Shown here: in pieces, positions 11,174 through 23,425 of the stretch | How positions within the stretch are numbered: the stretch's first letter is position 1 | How the letters are laid out: every line of letters begins with the position of its first letter | Source: Boesenbergia rotunda | Taxonomy: Eukaryota > Streptophyta > Magnoliopsida > Zingiberales > Zingiberaceae | Length of the DNA: 64,000 nucleotides | Assembly (NCBI GenBank): GCA_024364735.1 | Contig: JAGFNQ010000189.1 | Span: 248,001 to 312,000 of the forward strand | Direction of reading: 5' to 3' | Notes under the pieces: model-generated | What the model saw: the letters and a program-made list of their open reading frames with translations, nothing else | Told to the model about the DNA's origin: nothing | Database searches by the model: none | Position numbers and translations under genes: made by a program

Positions 11174-12405
11174 AAGTTAACTCCCATGTATCATTCTTCT
11201 TGATCGCCTTGATCTCTTCATCTATAGCATTTTTCCACTTCTTACTCTTTATAACTTCTTGGAAATCCATAGACTCGCAATTGGCAAAGAGAGAAAATAG
11301 AATAAGATTGTCTGGATTTTTAGTTACCTCATAAATGTTATGTGAGCTTCTATAGCGTGATACTCTTTCACTTGAATTTTTACTTGAAGTTGATCCGGGT
11401 GAATTTTCTTGAGTAGTTGAAGTTGATGTTACTAGTAGAGTAGTAGGCTCCTCTGTTATTTGCTTGACCCTTAGTTGTTCCACATTTTCTTCTTCAAAGT
11501 ATGGGAAGAAGTTGTAATCTTCATTTGAAGATTCTCAATTTCATTCTCCTTCTTCATCAAATACGACGTCTCGTTTGACGATTATCTTTTCAGTATTTGG
11601 ATTGTATAGTTTATATCCCTTTGAGTTAGTATTATAGCCAATAAAAATGAACTACTTACTTTTATCATCCAGTTTGTTTCTTGTTTCGTCAGGCACATGA
11701 ACGTGGGCTATACTTCTAAAAACTCTTAAATGAGAAATTCCAGGCTTTCTTCCCATGCTTCTTGCGGTGTCATGCCTCACACACTCCGTATACTGCACAT
11801 GCAACCGCTTCTGCCCAAAGTTGCTTTGGAAGATTCTTGCTTTTGAGAATGCTCCTTGTCATATCAAGAATGGTTCGATTTTTTCTTTCCTCCACTCCAT
11901 TGTGTTGAGGAGATCTTGAAACAGTTAACGGTCGTTGTATTACGTTGGCTTCACAGAATTTTTGAAATTCTTTGGAGATAAATTCTCCTCCTCGATCAAA
12001 TCGCATAGCTTTTATCTCGAGACCACTCTCTTTTTCTACAACAACTTTAAATTTCTTGAATGTACCAAAGACCTTCGATTTTTGCTTCAAGAAATACACC
12101 CAAGTTTTTTTGAGAAAAATCATCTATAAAAAAATAAAATAATTACTCTTGCCCAATGAATTTGGCTTTATTGAACCATAAACATCTGTGTATATAAGTT
12201 CAAGCGATTTTTGGACTTTTTTGACTCCTTTGAAAAACTTTTTCTAAATTACTTCCTAAATAGACATGCTTCGCATAATTGGTTAGAATGTTTAATGTAC
12301 GGTAGTTCTCTCACCATTTCCTTCTTTGAAAGTAATTCTAGTCCTCCAAAATTGAGATGCCCAAATCAAAGATGTCATAGTCATCAAGTGGTGTCTTTAT
12401 AACAA

Positions 12406-12835
12406 GCAATTCTAGTCCCGATGGAATTTGACTTTCCGTCGGCAATTTCGATGAAATCCTGACTTTCCATCGATAATTACGGATGGATTCCCGACTTCCG
12501 TCGGTAATTAGTCAGGAATTATCGAGAGACCATGTGTATTTCGTCGGTATTCTCGATGGGATTTGATTTTCCGTCGATAATTCTCGACAAAATTTCTCTT
12601 CCTGTCGGCAGCATTTGTCACGCTCTTCATGGCTATTTGCCGACGGAAATTAAAAATCTGTCGAAAAAATTTCCCGATTTCTTTGGTAACTTTACTGACG
12701 ATAAACTATTTCCAATTGTATATTGGTTCCGACGGATTTCTTTTGGATAGCGAAATTTTCATCAGTATTCTGTGAGTAATTAATCAGGTTACCGACATCT
12801 CCATTGATAATGTTGAGATTTTTTTTGGGTAGTAT
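12406..12835. mobile_element. CACTA-like non-autonomous fragment
   Basis: The stretch is packed with variants of TTTCCGTCGGTAATT and its complement (CCGTCGG, CCATCGATAATT, CCGACGGAAATT), the kind of subterminal repeats common in plant CACTA elements. It ends in a T-rich TTTTTTTGGGTAGTA, which resembles the reversed CACTA terminus. It abuts the truncated copia element. There is no transposase. Confidence 0.4.
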
Positions 12836-15424
12836 TTCCATATTTTTTTAACAAAAAATAAAAATACAACCGACATAAAAAAACAAAGAAACAACAAATT
12901 TAAATTAGACGACAACTCTGACTTTTAAAAAAAATTCACTCACTTTGTTTTCATTTTGAGACCACATATTTTTTTTTTAAAAATAAAATATTAATTTTAA
13001 AATAAATTTTTATATAAAATTTAATTTTCTAGATGCAAAATCATTAATTAAATTTTTATTTTTAAGTTTTGATAATATATATATATATATATTTCAATTG
13101 ATAAAATTATTAAATTGTAAATAAGATTATTAATTTTAATTCTGAAAAATTTCTTTCCAATTTGTATGGTCTATAATATTTTATTAGTCATCCATGTGTT
13201 AGGGAAAAAAATTATTTTTTTTATAAAGTTTAATATCTCAACTGCAGTTTTTAATGTTTGTCTAAACATTATGTAAGAAAACATTTAGATTTTATTTGAT
13301 TTTTTTTAATGATATTTGAGTTCATCCATAATTTATCATCTATATATAACAATAAAAAAACATCTCGTAATTCTCTTTTATCCCAAAGAAATATCAATAT
13401 TTTTACTTTCTAGTACCAAAGAATAATCAATAAATATCAAATTTTATTATGAATCATTCTAAATTAGATATTATAATTAATAAAATCTAGAGTTCCTAAC
13501 ATATGAAAACTGAAAAAAAAAAGATAGTTAAAAAATAGCATTCTACTTTGAATTTGCATAAATAAAAAATTTAATCCATGTTCTTATCGAGAAAGAAAAA
13601 AGAGTGAAAAAATATTACATAAGAGGGAGGAGAAAGATGTCCTATGAGATAATTGATCACCGGCAAAGAAGGAGGAAAAATGCTCTAGGGGTTTCCAAAT
13701 GTATTAAAAGGAAAGAGTTGAGAGTCAATAGTTGATTAGGTAATGGCCTTATAAATAAGGCATATAATTAAATGGATTAGTGTTATTTAATTACAAAATG
13801 TGTTTGAAAAAATAAAATAAAATTGAGTCATAGATAGAAAAGCGACCTACTTCAATTAGGACAACTGTGAGTAGACTTTCAATCATTGAGTTATTTATCT
13901 TCCGTGTCTATATGATCCCTAGAGAATAATTGTGGCCCTGGGACGGGTTGGCGATGGTGCTAGGGATGAGCGAATCGTCTTTTGTTAGCTAGAGAATAAT
14001 TGTGGATATATATGTCAACTGTGAGTAGACTTTCAATTGGTGAGTTATTTATCTTCCTTGTCTATTATGATCCCTAGAGAATAATTGTGGATATATATGT
14101 CAACTGTTGAGGCCTTATTACTTTGGTTCTGAGCCAAGAAGATTGGTTACAGAAGCTCATGTAGGATTAAGTCTATATGGATGGACTCAATTAGATTAAG
14201 ATTATATAGGTGAGTTTCATCTTTATAAGGTGGGCTTAGACTTAATTAACCCACATAATTAATTGCTATTAAAAAACTAAACCCTAATTAAATGATCTAA
14301 TACTAGTATATAAAAGGATAAATGGATGTGAATTTAATAGGTAGCTCCAATAATCTGTTTCATTAATATTAATAGACTATTAATGATGGATGAACTTTAA
14401 GATGGATGGTTCTTATAAGATGGGCCCATGGTATATAAGGGGAGAAGCTTATCCAATTAGGATATCATTTTGAATCTTTTTGAATCAAGAGGATTTCTTC
14501 TCCTTCTCTTCTCTCATCTTGGATCTTCCTGTAGAAGATAATTGAATATGAACGGGTCTAATAAAATTCTACTCATATCTAATTTGAATACCCGATTATA
14601 TATATATATATATATATACCATAGTGATATTGTTTTTTAAAAATCAATATGATAATAGTGGTGTTAAATTTCGGTGTAATGAATTAAGAATTTTAAAATT
14701 AAAATCAAATTGAATTATCCGAAATAATCTAATTAAATTTTTAAATTTGATCAATTCAATTGTTATTTCGGTTTAATCAATTTTTATTCACCCTTAATAA
14801 AGGATATTTGATCCTACATGAGAATGAAAATGGACATTCAATATTTTGATGAATATAAAAATAAATATAATAAATAAGGACGGAACGGAAAATATAGAAT
14901 TCAACCATTATCATCCCTACATCTAACTAACTCCCACCTACCGAACGTTATCATTTTCCCCTCTTAATTTTCCATTGAAAAAGTGAGAAAAAAAGAATAT
15001 CCTTCTCTAGTAGTTAACTGCCCTTGTACGCAAGACCATGCTTTAAGAGGCATGGCGAGAAATTCCCACTTTAAAGGCATACGATTTTAATTTATCTAGG
15101 CATGCATGTGTTCTTCTGACTTTCTGAGATCATGCATGAGCATTTATGAACTCCATCCGTATAAAACAAACAACTGACAGAGACTTAAAGAAAGGATTAA
15201 AGTGCTTGTAAGTTGGAACTAACGTCTGGTCGAGAACTAGTTCCAAAATGTTCTACTTAAACAGAGATTCCAATTTGATTGAGTCGAACCACAAGCAAGC
15301 AGAAGATTTACAGAAATGATCATATTCACAGATGAGAGAGAGAAAAAAAAAACCTGATAATCTCTTCCTTGAGCCAAGCCATGCCTGATCTTTGGATAGG
15401 TTGCAATTCTTTTTCATGTGCTCC
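12836..15424. other. AT-rich intergenic DNA with a local direct duplication
   Basis: I find no gene. Very AT-rich DNA with poly-A/T tracts fills 12836-13860. A block of about 75 bp (CTGTGAGTAGACTTTCAAT...) at 13862-13934 is repeated at 14016-14090, about 154 bp away, and its end is repeated again by 14106. From about 14104 (TGTTGAGGCC) the sequence may be a decayed LTR, with a TATA-like GGTATATAAGGGG at about 14430-14442. A (TA)n run lies near 14597-14618. Confidence 0.4.
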
Positions 15425-15512
15425 TATTAGCAGATGAAACTGCCAGATGATCTGATTGAATTCCTGTGCAGGTATCAGACATCAGATCATGCTGGCAGCT
15501 TCATCTACTTAT
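15425..15512 (-). ncRNA. MIR167: MIR167 precursor hairpin
   Basis: Read on the minus strand, 15503-15482 is TGAAGCTGCCAGCATGATCTGA, the miR167 mature sequence, given here at positions and key bases because it is 22 nt long. The opposite arm, 15453-15433, begins AGATCATCTGGCAG and is the star strand. The two arms pair almost perfectly, with one G:U pair and one bulged base near the middle of the guide, and leave a loop of roughly 25 bases. miR167 guides cleavage of ARF6 and ARF8 auxin response factor mRNAs, and of IAR3 in some species, so it acts in auxin control of flower, ovule and root development. A TATA box lies about 150 bases upstream. No protein frame covers the hairpin. The arm identity and fold make this call secure. 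Confidence 0.95.
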
Positions 15513-15652
15513 GGTGCACCTTCTGCGGTACATGAGCAATCAACCAGCAGCGCTGCAACAGAAGAACACTTAAGAGGAAGAACAGACTCTAGTGACTCAC
15601 AGAATGAAGATTAGAGAATTCTTGAAGAGAAGCTAAAGGTCTGAGGACTGAG

Positions 15653-15662
15653 ATATATAAAA
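15653..15662 (-). promoter_or_regulatory. TATA box of the MIR167 transcription unit
   Basis: The minus strand reads TTTTATATAT here. Transcription would be expected to start about 30 bases on, near 15620-15630, giving a leader of about 115-120 nt before the hairpin. This is usual for plant MIR genes, which are made by RNA polymerase II. The start site itself is inferred. Confidence 0.6.
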
Positions 15663-17767
15663 GAAGCATCGAGAGACATAGCACTTTATCTATTCCGGGG
15701 CTGTCATGCCAATTTCAAAGCTTGCAGGGAAGAAGAGAGAGGGAATAAATTTAGAGGGTGGCCCAGGGAAATTGAAGGCTATGGCCGGGCCAGCAGCACA
15801 CCCAGTGCATGCGACCACCCCACAAGTGAAACAGAAGAGGAGGGTAAACAAGAAGCAATGTTTGTGTGTAACTTCTTGATTTTGGTGGGCTCTGCCATGC
15901 ATCTCCAGGTGTCATTAGAGGAAGAGCAGTGTTTTTTCTTTCAGCAGGAAAAGGCTGCTTAATTGTCTCTGGAAATAGACCATGCAGCTGGCGAGAGTTG
16001 TTAGCTTAGAGTTGTCAAAACAATTGATGTCTGTAATTAACAACAATAAGTAGAACAGGAACAGACACAGCAGCAACTCGGTGGCACAGGGAAAGAAACC
16101 ATACAAACAACAAAATACCACCAAACAAACAAACAAACAAACAAAAAAGATATGTATCAGCAATTGCAATTATAAGGAAACTGCTAGCTTAGCTACATCA
16201 ACCATTTACAGCCTTGCAATCACTTTTTAAGGAAAATACTCAGACGACCATATTAGATATCTGCCATGTTCTTGATTGATTGTTTGATTCAGAATCATAT
16301 TTCTTCCTAACTTTAAGCACCTCGAGTTTCAGTTGGTTAGCTCATTTTATAGGTCAACTTTTTCCAGACAGCCAACCTTTCTGAACACGATTCAAAGTTT
16401 GGTTAGTTTATATCAAATCGATTTGACTTTTGGCTACCGTAAAGGTTTTTTTTTAATCTCAATTATTTAGTCACGAAACATATGCATCAACCTTTGATTG
16501 ATTAGGATATCTCAAGAACCAATATAAGAATATGTTATCGATCCATCTAATGTGCAGATGAGATTTTGCTTTTTTTAATAGGCTACAGTGGTTACTCTGG
16601 GGATTCAAGTGATGGTTGTACTGACATAGAAGTGGTTGCATGAATATATAAATGCTAAATCGGGTTATGGTTCTTGATGACTTCAAAAGTACTACGTGGA
16701 TGCCAGCTGTACCACTAAGCTTAATAGGGCATGTTCATGTGATGAGCTCATTGATCTGCAGTGTTGATTTAGATTATCCATCACAAATGAGAACACTAAA
16801 AAGCTAGGCTGCAAACTCAAGTAGAGATGCAAGAAAACAACTAAATATCAAGTTTCTGTAGCCTTTAGACCACATCATTAAAAGGAATTTGGCCAAACCA
16901 GCATGACTCTATTGCAGTGACAGGGTCTGATCACTAAAATAGTTTCAGCTTCATCTGCATGGTTTCTTAGAATTCTTTTCAGGAATCACGAGTTATCAGA
17001 TTTATTCATTGTACATGGAATTCATATGGCTTCTGGTCTCCTTAATCATTACCCAACTAGACATGCAAACTCCACTTTTTATCTACCACACTCAAATTCT
17101 CACTTAACAACCATAAAGTTCTCAATCCATCTCCATATTCTTTTTTCTTCTTCAAGCTGTTTTTACTGGAACTGCACAAGAAGAATTAGCAGTCATCTTT
17201 AGAGAAATGCCAAGATGGAGCTGTGAGTCCTTATGTCTACTTTGTCAAAGCTGGCACTGGGGAGATTATACCAAGAAATGGGGGTCATAAAATTAAGAAA
17301 TCTCAAGTAAAATCCATGATCCAATAATACATGCTAATTCTCAGAGAGTTTCAAACAGATTCAGAGCTTCTATATTGAAAGTGTATGAGAGGATCATCAG
17401 AAATATATTAAACACAAGAGTTCTGAAAGTTATTTGAGCATCAAAACTTGGTTCCAATGCATGTTTTCCCTGATACATGCAATATTATAAATAATGATGT
17501 CCAGTGACATGATCAAGAAATTTCAGAACTCAAGGCAAAGTTAAGTTGTAGCCATGTTACTATTGCTGCAAATGTAGAACAGATGTCGATAAACACTTGC
17601 TATCAACATTTATGCTTTTGTTGGCGGTGCCCTAACATTATAGAGAAAATGTTATTTCATAGCAGAATAACATGAAAATAAGGAAGACTATATCTTAAAC
17701 TAACTGTAATCATGGCTAAAAACCCCAGACTGTACAGGCTCATTTTGGATGATGATGATTCCGAGAA
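15663..17767. other. Intergenic: MIR167 upstream region and NET1 3' flank
   Basis: I find no coding potential worth naming. Short open frames at 15690-16169 and 16471-16686 have no family likeness. The part nearest 15663 is the MIR167 promoter. The part next to 17767 is the 3' UTR and terminator side of the NET1 gene. A (CAAA)n-type run lies at about 16100-16146. Confidence 0.4.
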
Positions 17768-20700
17768 TCAGTGCTGGACTTTAGTTCTAGGCCTCATGAG
17801 ACCACAAAATGGATTGCGCTTTCTCTCGCTCTCATTATCTCTCCTCCCATAAAGGTAATCCCTTAAAGCTACTCTGTTTCGTTGGGATCCTTTGTCCTTT
17901 CTGTATTCAAGTTCTTCTTCAAGTTTCATTAAAACATATTGGATTTTCTGCAACTTGAGCTCCAACCTTGCAACATCTTTGGATCCCCCCTTTGCCTGTT
18001 CTGAGATTTGCATTCTTTCCATTTTATATGTATCTTCAGATTTGTGAGTTTCACTATCCAACGAACTGCAATTTTCAGCCATCAATTTCAGCCTATTGTT
18101 TGTATCTGTTAGCTCCAACATGCCAGCTTCTGTCTCCTCCAACTGTTCTTTCACAGAGTCATACCCATAGATGGCAGGCAGCTTATCGGCTTTAGAAGTT
18201 ATTCTCTTTTTCAGCTCATCTATGCTTGCCTTTAGTGCTAGTAGCCTTTGCAAATCAGAATCAAACCTTTTTTGAACCATGTTCCGTTCTTGTTGTGATT
18301 CCATTGATGTTTTTGGAGAATCTAACTGGTCAATGATCAACTCTTCAGTGTTAATTTTCAGCGAAGGATTATATCCTATTTCTTTATGTAACTTCTCTCT
18401 TGATGGCAAAGAGCTTGAAGCCTGATCAAGTTGAATGTCTTTGATCATTTGATCACCTTTTGGATACCCATTGTCATCTTTCCTTGACATATTCAGATTG
18501 ACACTGGAATCAATCATTTCTTGCTTTAATTTTCCTTTCCCATCTCTTACCACCCTTTCAAGAGTTTTGACTTTGTCGATCAATCTCTGCAACAGGAAAA
18601 CTCCAATTGCTTTTGTGCCCATATGATTTTCACTAAATTGATCAGCTTCGTGGCCGTATTGAGGCACAAAGGAAATTTTCTGAAAAAAGGAAAGAAAAAT
18701 AAAACAGCTGAAAGATCTAGGCAGAAACATAAAATGGAAGGTTCTAGAATAGAGAATAACTATGGCAAAAAAATGAAGTTACTACGCACTTAAAATCATT
18801 AGAATAATGAAAATGAAATTGTTATTAAAATCAGAAAAGAAATATTGGAAATACAAAGTACAAATAGCTTCTTCTTGAAATAAATTAGGGATGTGTAAGA
18901 AATGTATACCTGTTCTGCCTGATTGTCGAATAGTTTAACCTTTGGAGTTGAGACAATTTGTTCTTCCATAGAAATAATACTATCCCACAAGGAGTTTAGC
19001 ATTGACAAGAGTGTGCCTGCATCAGCCTTCAGTCCTTGATTTTCTCCCTCAATTTCATGAAGCTTATTCTGAAGATCTTCCACATTTTCCTTGATAAAAT
19101 GAAGTTCAGAAACAAGTACTTCTTTTTGCACAAGGTCGCAAATCTTGGTTTCCACTATCAGGTCATGAAAACTTTCATCCTGCACTGCTGCATTGACTGT
19201 TAAAGTCTGAATATCACCCATCATTTCTGATATTTCACCTTCACATAGTAAAGTCTCACTTGTTTCTTTCTTTAGGTCTGAGATTAGTTGTTCCTGATAG
19301 CATAGAAGAACTTCAACCCTTTGATGCATCTCATTGATGTTCCTTTGCATTGTCTTATTTTCTTTCTCAAGACATCTAATTTTCTCATTTCTATCAACAA
19401 TTTCTTGTGAAATACTTGAGAACTTCCCCTCCATCTCTTCTTTAGCCAGTTTAATCTCAGAATTTTCCAGTTCAAGAGACCCAAGAAGTTCTTTCAATAC
19501 CATGTTTTTGTCATGGATGGATTGAAGATTCTGATTGGCTTCTGATAGCTGTGTTTCTGTTTGCATCAATTTATTCATTGTTGTTTCTGTACAAACATCT
19601 AGTTCTTCAAATAAGCTAGTGACAATGTTCAGATCAAACTGTAAACTTAATAGGCGATTTCTCAGCTCTTCTTCCAGATAGAGAACAGAGCCAGAGGAAA
19701 ACATCTTTTCAGCCTCGAGCACACTTATTTTCTCATTTAATCTAGTAATCTCATCTGCAAGACGGTTCTTGATCACATGAAGAGATTCTACATCATAATT
19801 GAGGGACTTCAATTCCATGAGTCTCTCAGCATGTAGACTGTCAGATAACAAATAAAGATGATCCAGACTCATGGCTTCAGCAACAATTTCAAGGTGCTCC
19901 CCCTCTAAAGCATTGTGTTTTTGACTTAAGTTACAGAAGTCCAGTGATAGACTCTTCTTCTCTTGGATTAGACTGGTAATCTCATACTCTCTTCTGTGTA
20001 GATCTTCTTTCAGAACAGTTGCCTGTGCCCTCAGGACATTGATTGCATTCTTCAACACTTCTTCCCTTTGGTTACTTGTGTCCAGGTCGATCAGCAGTTG
20101 AGCTTCCCTTCCTTGCATTTCATGCTTTTCATTATCCAGGGAAAACAACTTTTCATTTTTCATTTCAAGCTGCCTTTCAATAGAATACTTCTGCAATCCA
20201 AGATTGAACAGATCCATACCTATATGCCTCAGTAAGGTAGTAATAACTGATGTCTGAAGATGCAGTTCTATGTTATTATTCTCCACTTCTGAAACAGAAT
20301 CAAAAAGTTTTTGAATTTGATATAGAATAATCTCTAAAAGAACTTCATCCTGGATATCTTCCACAGATGTAAACTCTTTGTCTATGGAAAGTGCTTTCAC
20401 TATCAGATTGATCCAATGAATTAATCTCTCATTATAATTAGATAATGACATTATCTTTTTTGTTTGAATGAGTATCTCCTGCTCATGCTCTGAAATTAGT
20501 ATTTCTGCACTTCTGCATGCCTCTATATGCTTTTGAGCTTCAAAGGAAAGAGCCAAATTCGTTTCTTTAAAATCATGCAAGCTCTTTTGTAGGACAAAAT
20601 TTTCCACCAAAGTACCAATAAGATCATGTTGTTCAGATTGAAGCTGTTTCTCTTTAACATGAATTTCCTCTTGTTGGATAGAAATCTTATTTTCAGAAGT

Positions 20701-23425
20701 ACACAGCAGGTGTTTGTATGAATGGATGAGAGTTTCATGTTGTTCTGTTTCTAATCTCAGAGTATCTTCAAGCTGCTTCACCTGATTAATCATCTGATCC
20801 TTCTCTCTCAACATATTCGAATGCTTATCCGTAACTTCTTTATGCCTACTATCCAAATCTTCCAGGTTAATGGTTATGCTTTCCAGCTAACAGGATTAAA
20901 ATAAAAGAGTGTTAAGCTAGAAATTGGAGGATAAATATAGAGAAGAAGTTGAATTCCAGATGAAAAAATTAATAGTCATCTGTGTTTATCATGCATGGCA
21001 AAGAAATATAAATGTGCAAGAGCATAAAAGAAGGAAAGATTTACCTGAGAAATAAGAGCGCCCTTTTCAGCATGAAGCGTTGAGTTTTGGTCATTGAGAG
21101 ACTGGCATGAATTTTCAAAGCCCATCAGTTTTGACCTCAAACTCTCCACTTCCTTGTTTGCATCAGACAGAGAATTCTCCAGAACGGAATTCTTCGCTGA
21201 AAGCATCTCCAGGTTTCCTGAAAGAATCTTTATCTGTGCGGCAAGTGAATCCCGCTCACTTATATAAACAGAAATTTCACTTTTCAGAGACTCATGTGTA
21301 CTTTCCAATGCTGCAAATTTCCCTCTTAAAACTTCTAATTCATTGTTTACATCAGAAAGAAGCTTATACAAGACGACATTCTTCTCTGAAATTTTATCCA
21401 TGTCTTTCAGCTTCACCTCAAAAAGATCCTTTTCAGCCTCATGTTTCTTGCGTGCCTCTTTCAGCTCATAGTTACCAATTTGCAATTCCTTAATGGCTGT
21501 CTGAAGCAATTCTACACATAAATTGACTGCATGCATTTTCTCCATTAGATCTTGATGCCTCTGTTCTAAATCATCCTTTTCTTTTTTGACATGATAAAGC
21601 TCTTGAGCAAGAACTTCCTTTTCTTCTACAAGGATAGCAATTTTATCTTCCAGTTCCATTTCCTTTTCCTTTAGCAAAATTATTTCTTCTTGGAGACCTT
21701 TCAGCATCAAAGCAGAGTGAACTTTCTCTTCATTTAAGCTACTATTTTCCTCTTTGAGTTTGAAAATGTCTTCCTCTAGACTTTTATTAGAAAGTTCCAA
21801 AACCTTCAAGTTCTGGTATTTCTCTTGTAAAGTACTTTGGAGTTTGTTCAAATCTTCTTGCTTTTGGTTGATTTCTTTCTCTTGCATCCTTGCTTTCAGT
21901 TCTAGTGTCTCCAAATCCCATTGTAGAGATTGATTGAGCTCTTCAACATTTTTAAGTTTATCGACTTCCTTTGCCATGTCATCACGAAGTTTACTCAATT
22001 CATTTTCTGCATGAGATAAAAGTAGTTCAAGACTAGATATTCTTTCAAGAGATATCTTTTGTTGGAGATGAGTTTCATCGCTCTCGGAGTTCAATCTAGA
22101 AAGGGTTTCCTTTAAACTTTGAACTTCATTTTCAGCATTGTTAGCATGCTTAGATTGTTCCATTATCTGGTCTTTCAAAACATGTATCTCCGATGACAAC
22201 TCGGATACATCTTGTTGCAGTTTTCTTATCACATTGTTTGCATCTCGTTTCACGTTAGCTTCTTGATCATGGTTTTCAGCTTTGTTCTCAATAGCCTTAA
22301 CCTCTACCTCCAAAGAATGTAGAACTTTCTTCACCTTCCCAACTGAAGAATATGCACGTGCTGCCCCCTCCCCTTCTGGAAGCATCTCATTGTATTGATG
22401 GATTCCCTTTCTTCCAGACAATGGGTCACTTTCTTCATAATCTGCTCCATTTCTTTTTTTGATATACAAATCAGGGAACAATCCAAAAGCTTCTTTTTTG
22501 AAATCATCCGAGTCATATTGTCCATAAATAGGTGAAAAGATTTTGGGTGATTGCAGGTCCAACACATTAGGTGATAAAATGTTAGGAGATTCGTCAGGAA
22601 ACAACAAAGGAATTTGGTTGGGCAATGCCTCAGCTATTGTTCGATGAGCATGGCGGAGCAATCTAGTTGACTGTTCATATCGTTCTGCTAAGGCACGATA
22701 CCCTCGATAAAATTCATCCACCAACTTCTTAAGTTCAGGACGTTTCTTATAATACATTTCTGCTCTCCTTGCAAAAGAATCAGCATCTTCTTCTATGAGC
22801 TTGATCATTGCTTTAACCTTCACGTCCATGTCTGTTAAGTTTGAATGCCTGAGTTAGTACAATCTTGCAAGAATATTAAGCACCAAATGACAACAAATCC
22901 AATAATAATGTTGCACCTTGCGAGCAAAATATGTTTATAGATATGCTAAGTTTAGCAAAGTGAAACGACAGCAATTAAAGAAAATAGCTACCAGAAACAT
23001 ATCATTGCTTGTGTCAATTTCATCGACAGACTTTACATGTTCTTTGGCAATCATGTTGTACCCTCCTATTACTAGCATCAGTGTACCCCAGCTTACATGA
23101 ATACTACAACATATGTTGGCTGACTTATAAAAAACCAATGTCTACCAACCCCTAGGTTCTTATCTGAAATTAAGCACATTTTCCCACAAATGATGCACAA
23201 TAAAGATGGATGCAGTGTAATACAAGTCAATTCTCATAGTCTACCATATTTATCGAATAAATAACGAGAGATATAAGCCTACACCATTCAGAAACCAAAA
23301 ATACACTCATGCATGGTTAACTAACCTTGAACATTATCCTGAATCCACTTGGAATTTTTTGGGCTGATATGATTGCCCCACCATGAGTACAGGTGCACTG
23401 GGTCTGAATTTGCTAATGTAGCCAT
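17768..23425 (-). CDS. NETWORKED1-type (KIP1-like) actin-binding protein, four coding exons
   Basis: NET1 proteins bind F-actin through an N-terminal NAB (KIP1-like) domain and link it to membranes, such as plasma membrane and plasmodesmata, through long coiled coils. Exons on the minus strand are 23425-23326, 22831-21045, 20886-18910 and 18679-17768. All introns are GT-AG and phases match, giving about 1,591 residues, close to the family size. The NAB domain fills residues 1 to about 85: [15 protein letters not shown] at 13-27, [33 protein letters not shown] and [12 protein letters not shown]. From residue ~180 to the end it is almost all Leu/Glu/Lys heptads. The tail ends C-G-L-M-R-P-R-T-K, like the family's C terminus. 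The first exon has the usual short NAB start, split from the rest by a 494-bp intron. The gene looks intact. Confidence 0.95.

Larger units (their letters stand above)
8408..12405 (-). mobile_element. Degenerate Ty1/copia retrotransposon, split by a solo LTR
   Basis: Read on the minus strand, the order is GAG-pre-integrase/integrase (12400-11770, with D-R-G-G-E-F and P-Q-H-N-G-V-E-E-R-K-N-R-T), the linker up to the start of the reverse transcriptase (11483-11174), reverse transcriptase (9780-9143, with L-Y-G-L-K-Q-A-P-R-A-W and Y-V-N-D-L), and RNase H (9005-8769, with I-D-N-K-S-A-I-A-L-A-K-N). INT before RT defines copia. The YVDD box reads YVND, and there are several stops and frameshifts, so it is inactive. 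The 3' LTR is about 8408-8668, followed by CCCCTCTT, which is the purine tract read in reverse. The 5' LTR, gag and protease are not found. The element appears cut at about 12405 by a CACTA-like repeat. Confidence 0.85.

Noticed and set aside
15690..16169. Two minus-strand hydrophobic frames
   Set aside because: They lie upstream of MIR167 in promoter-type DNA, have no family likeness, and their hydrophobicity comes from T-rich sequence.
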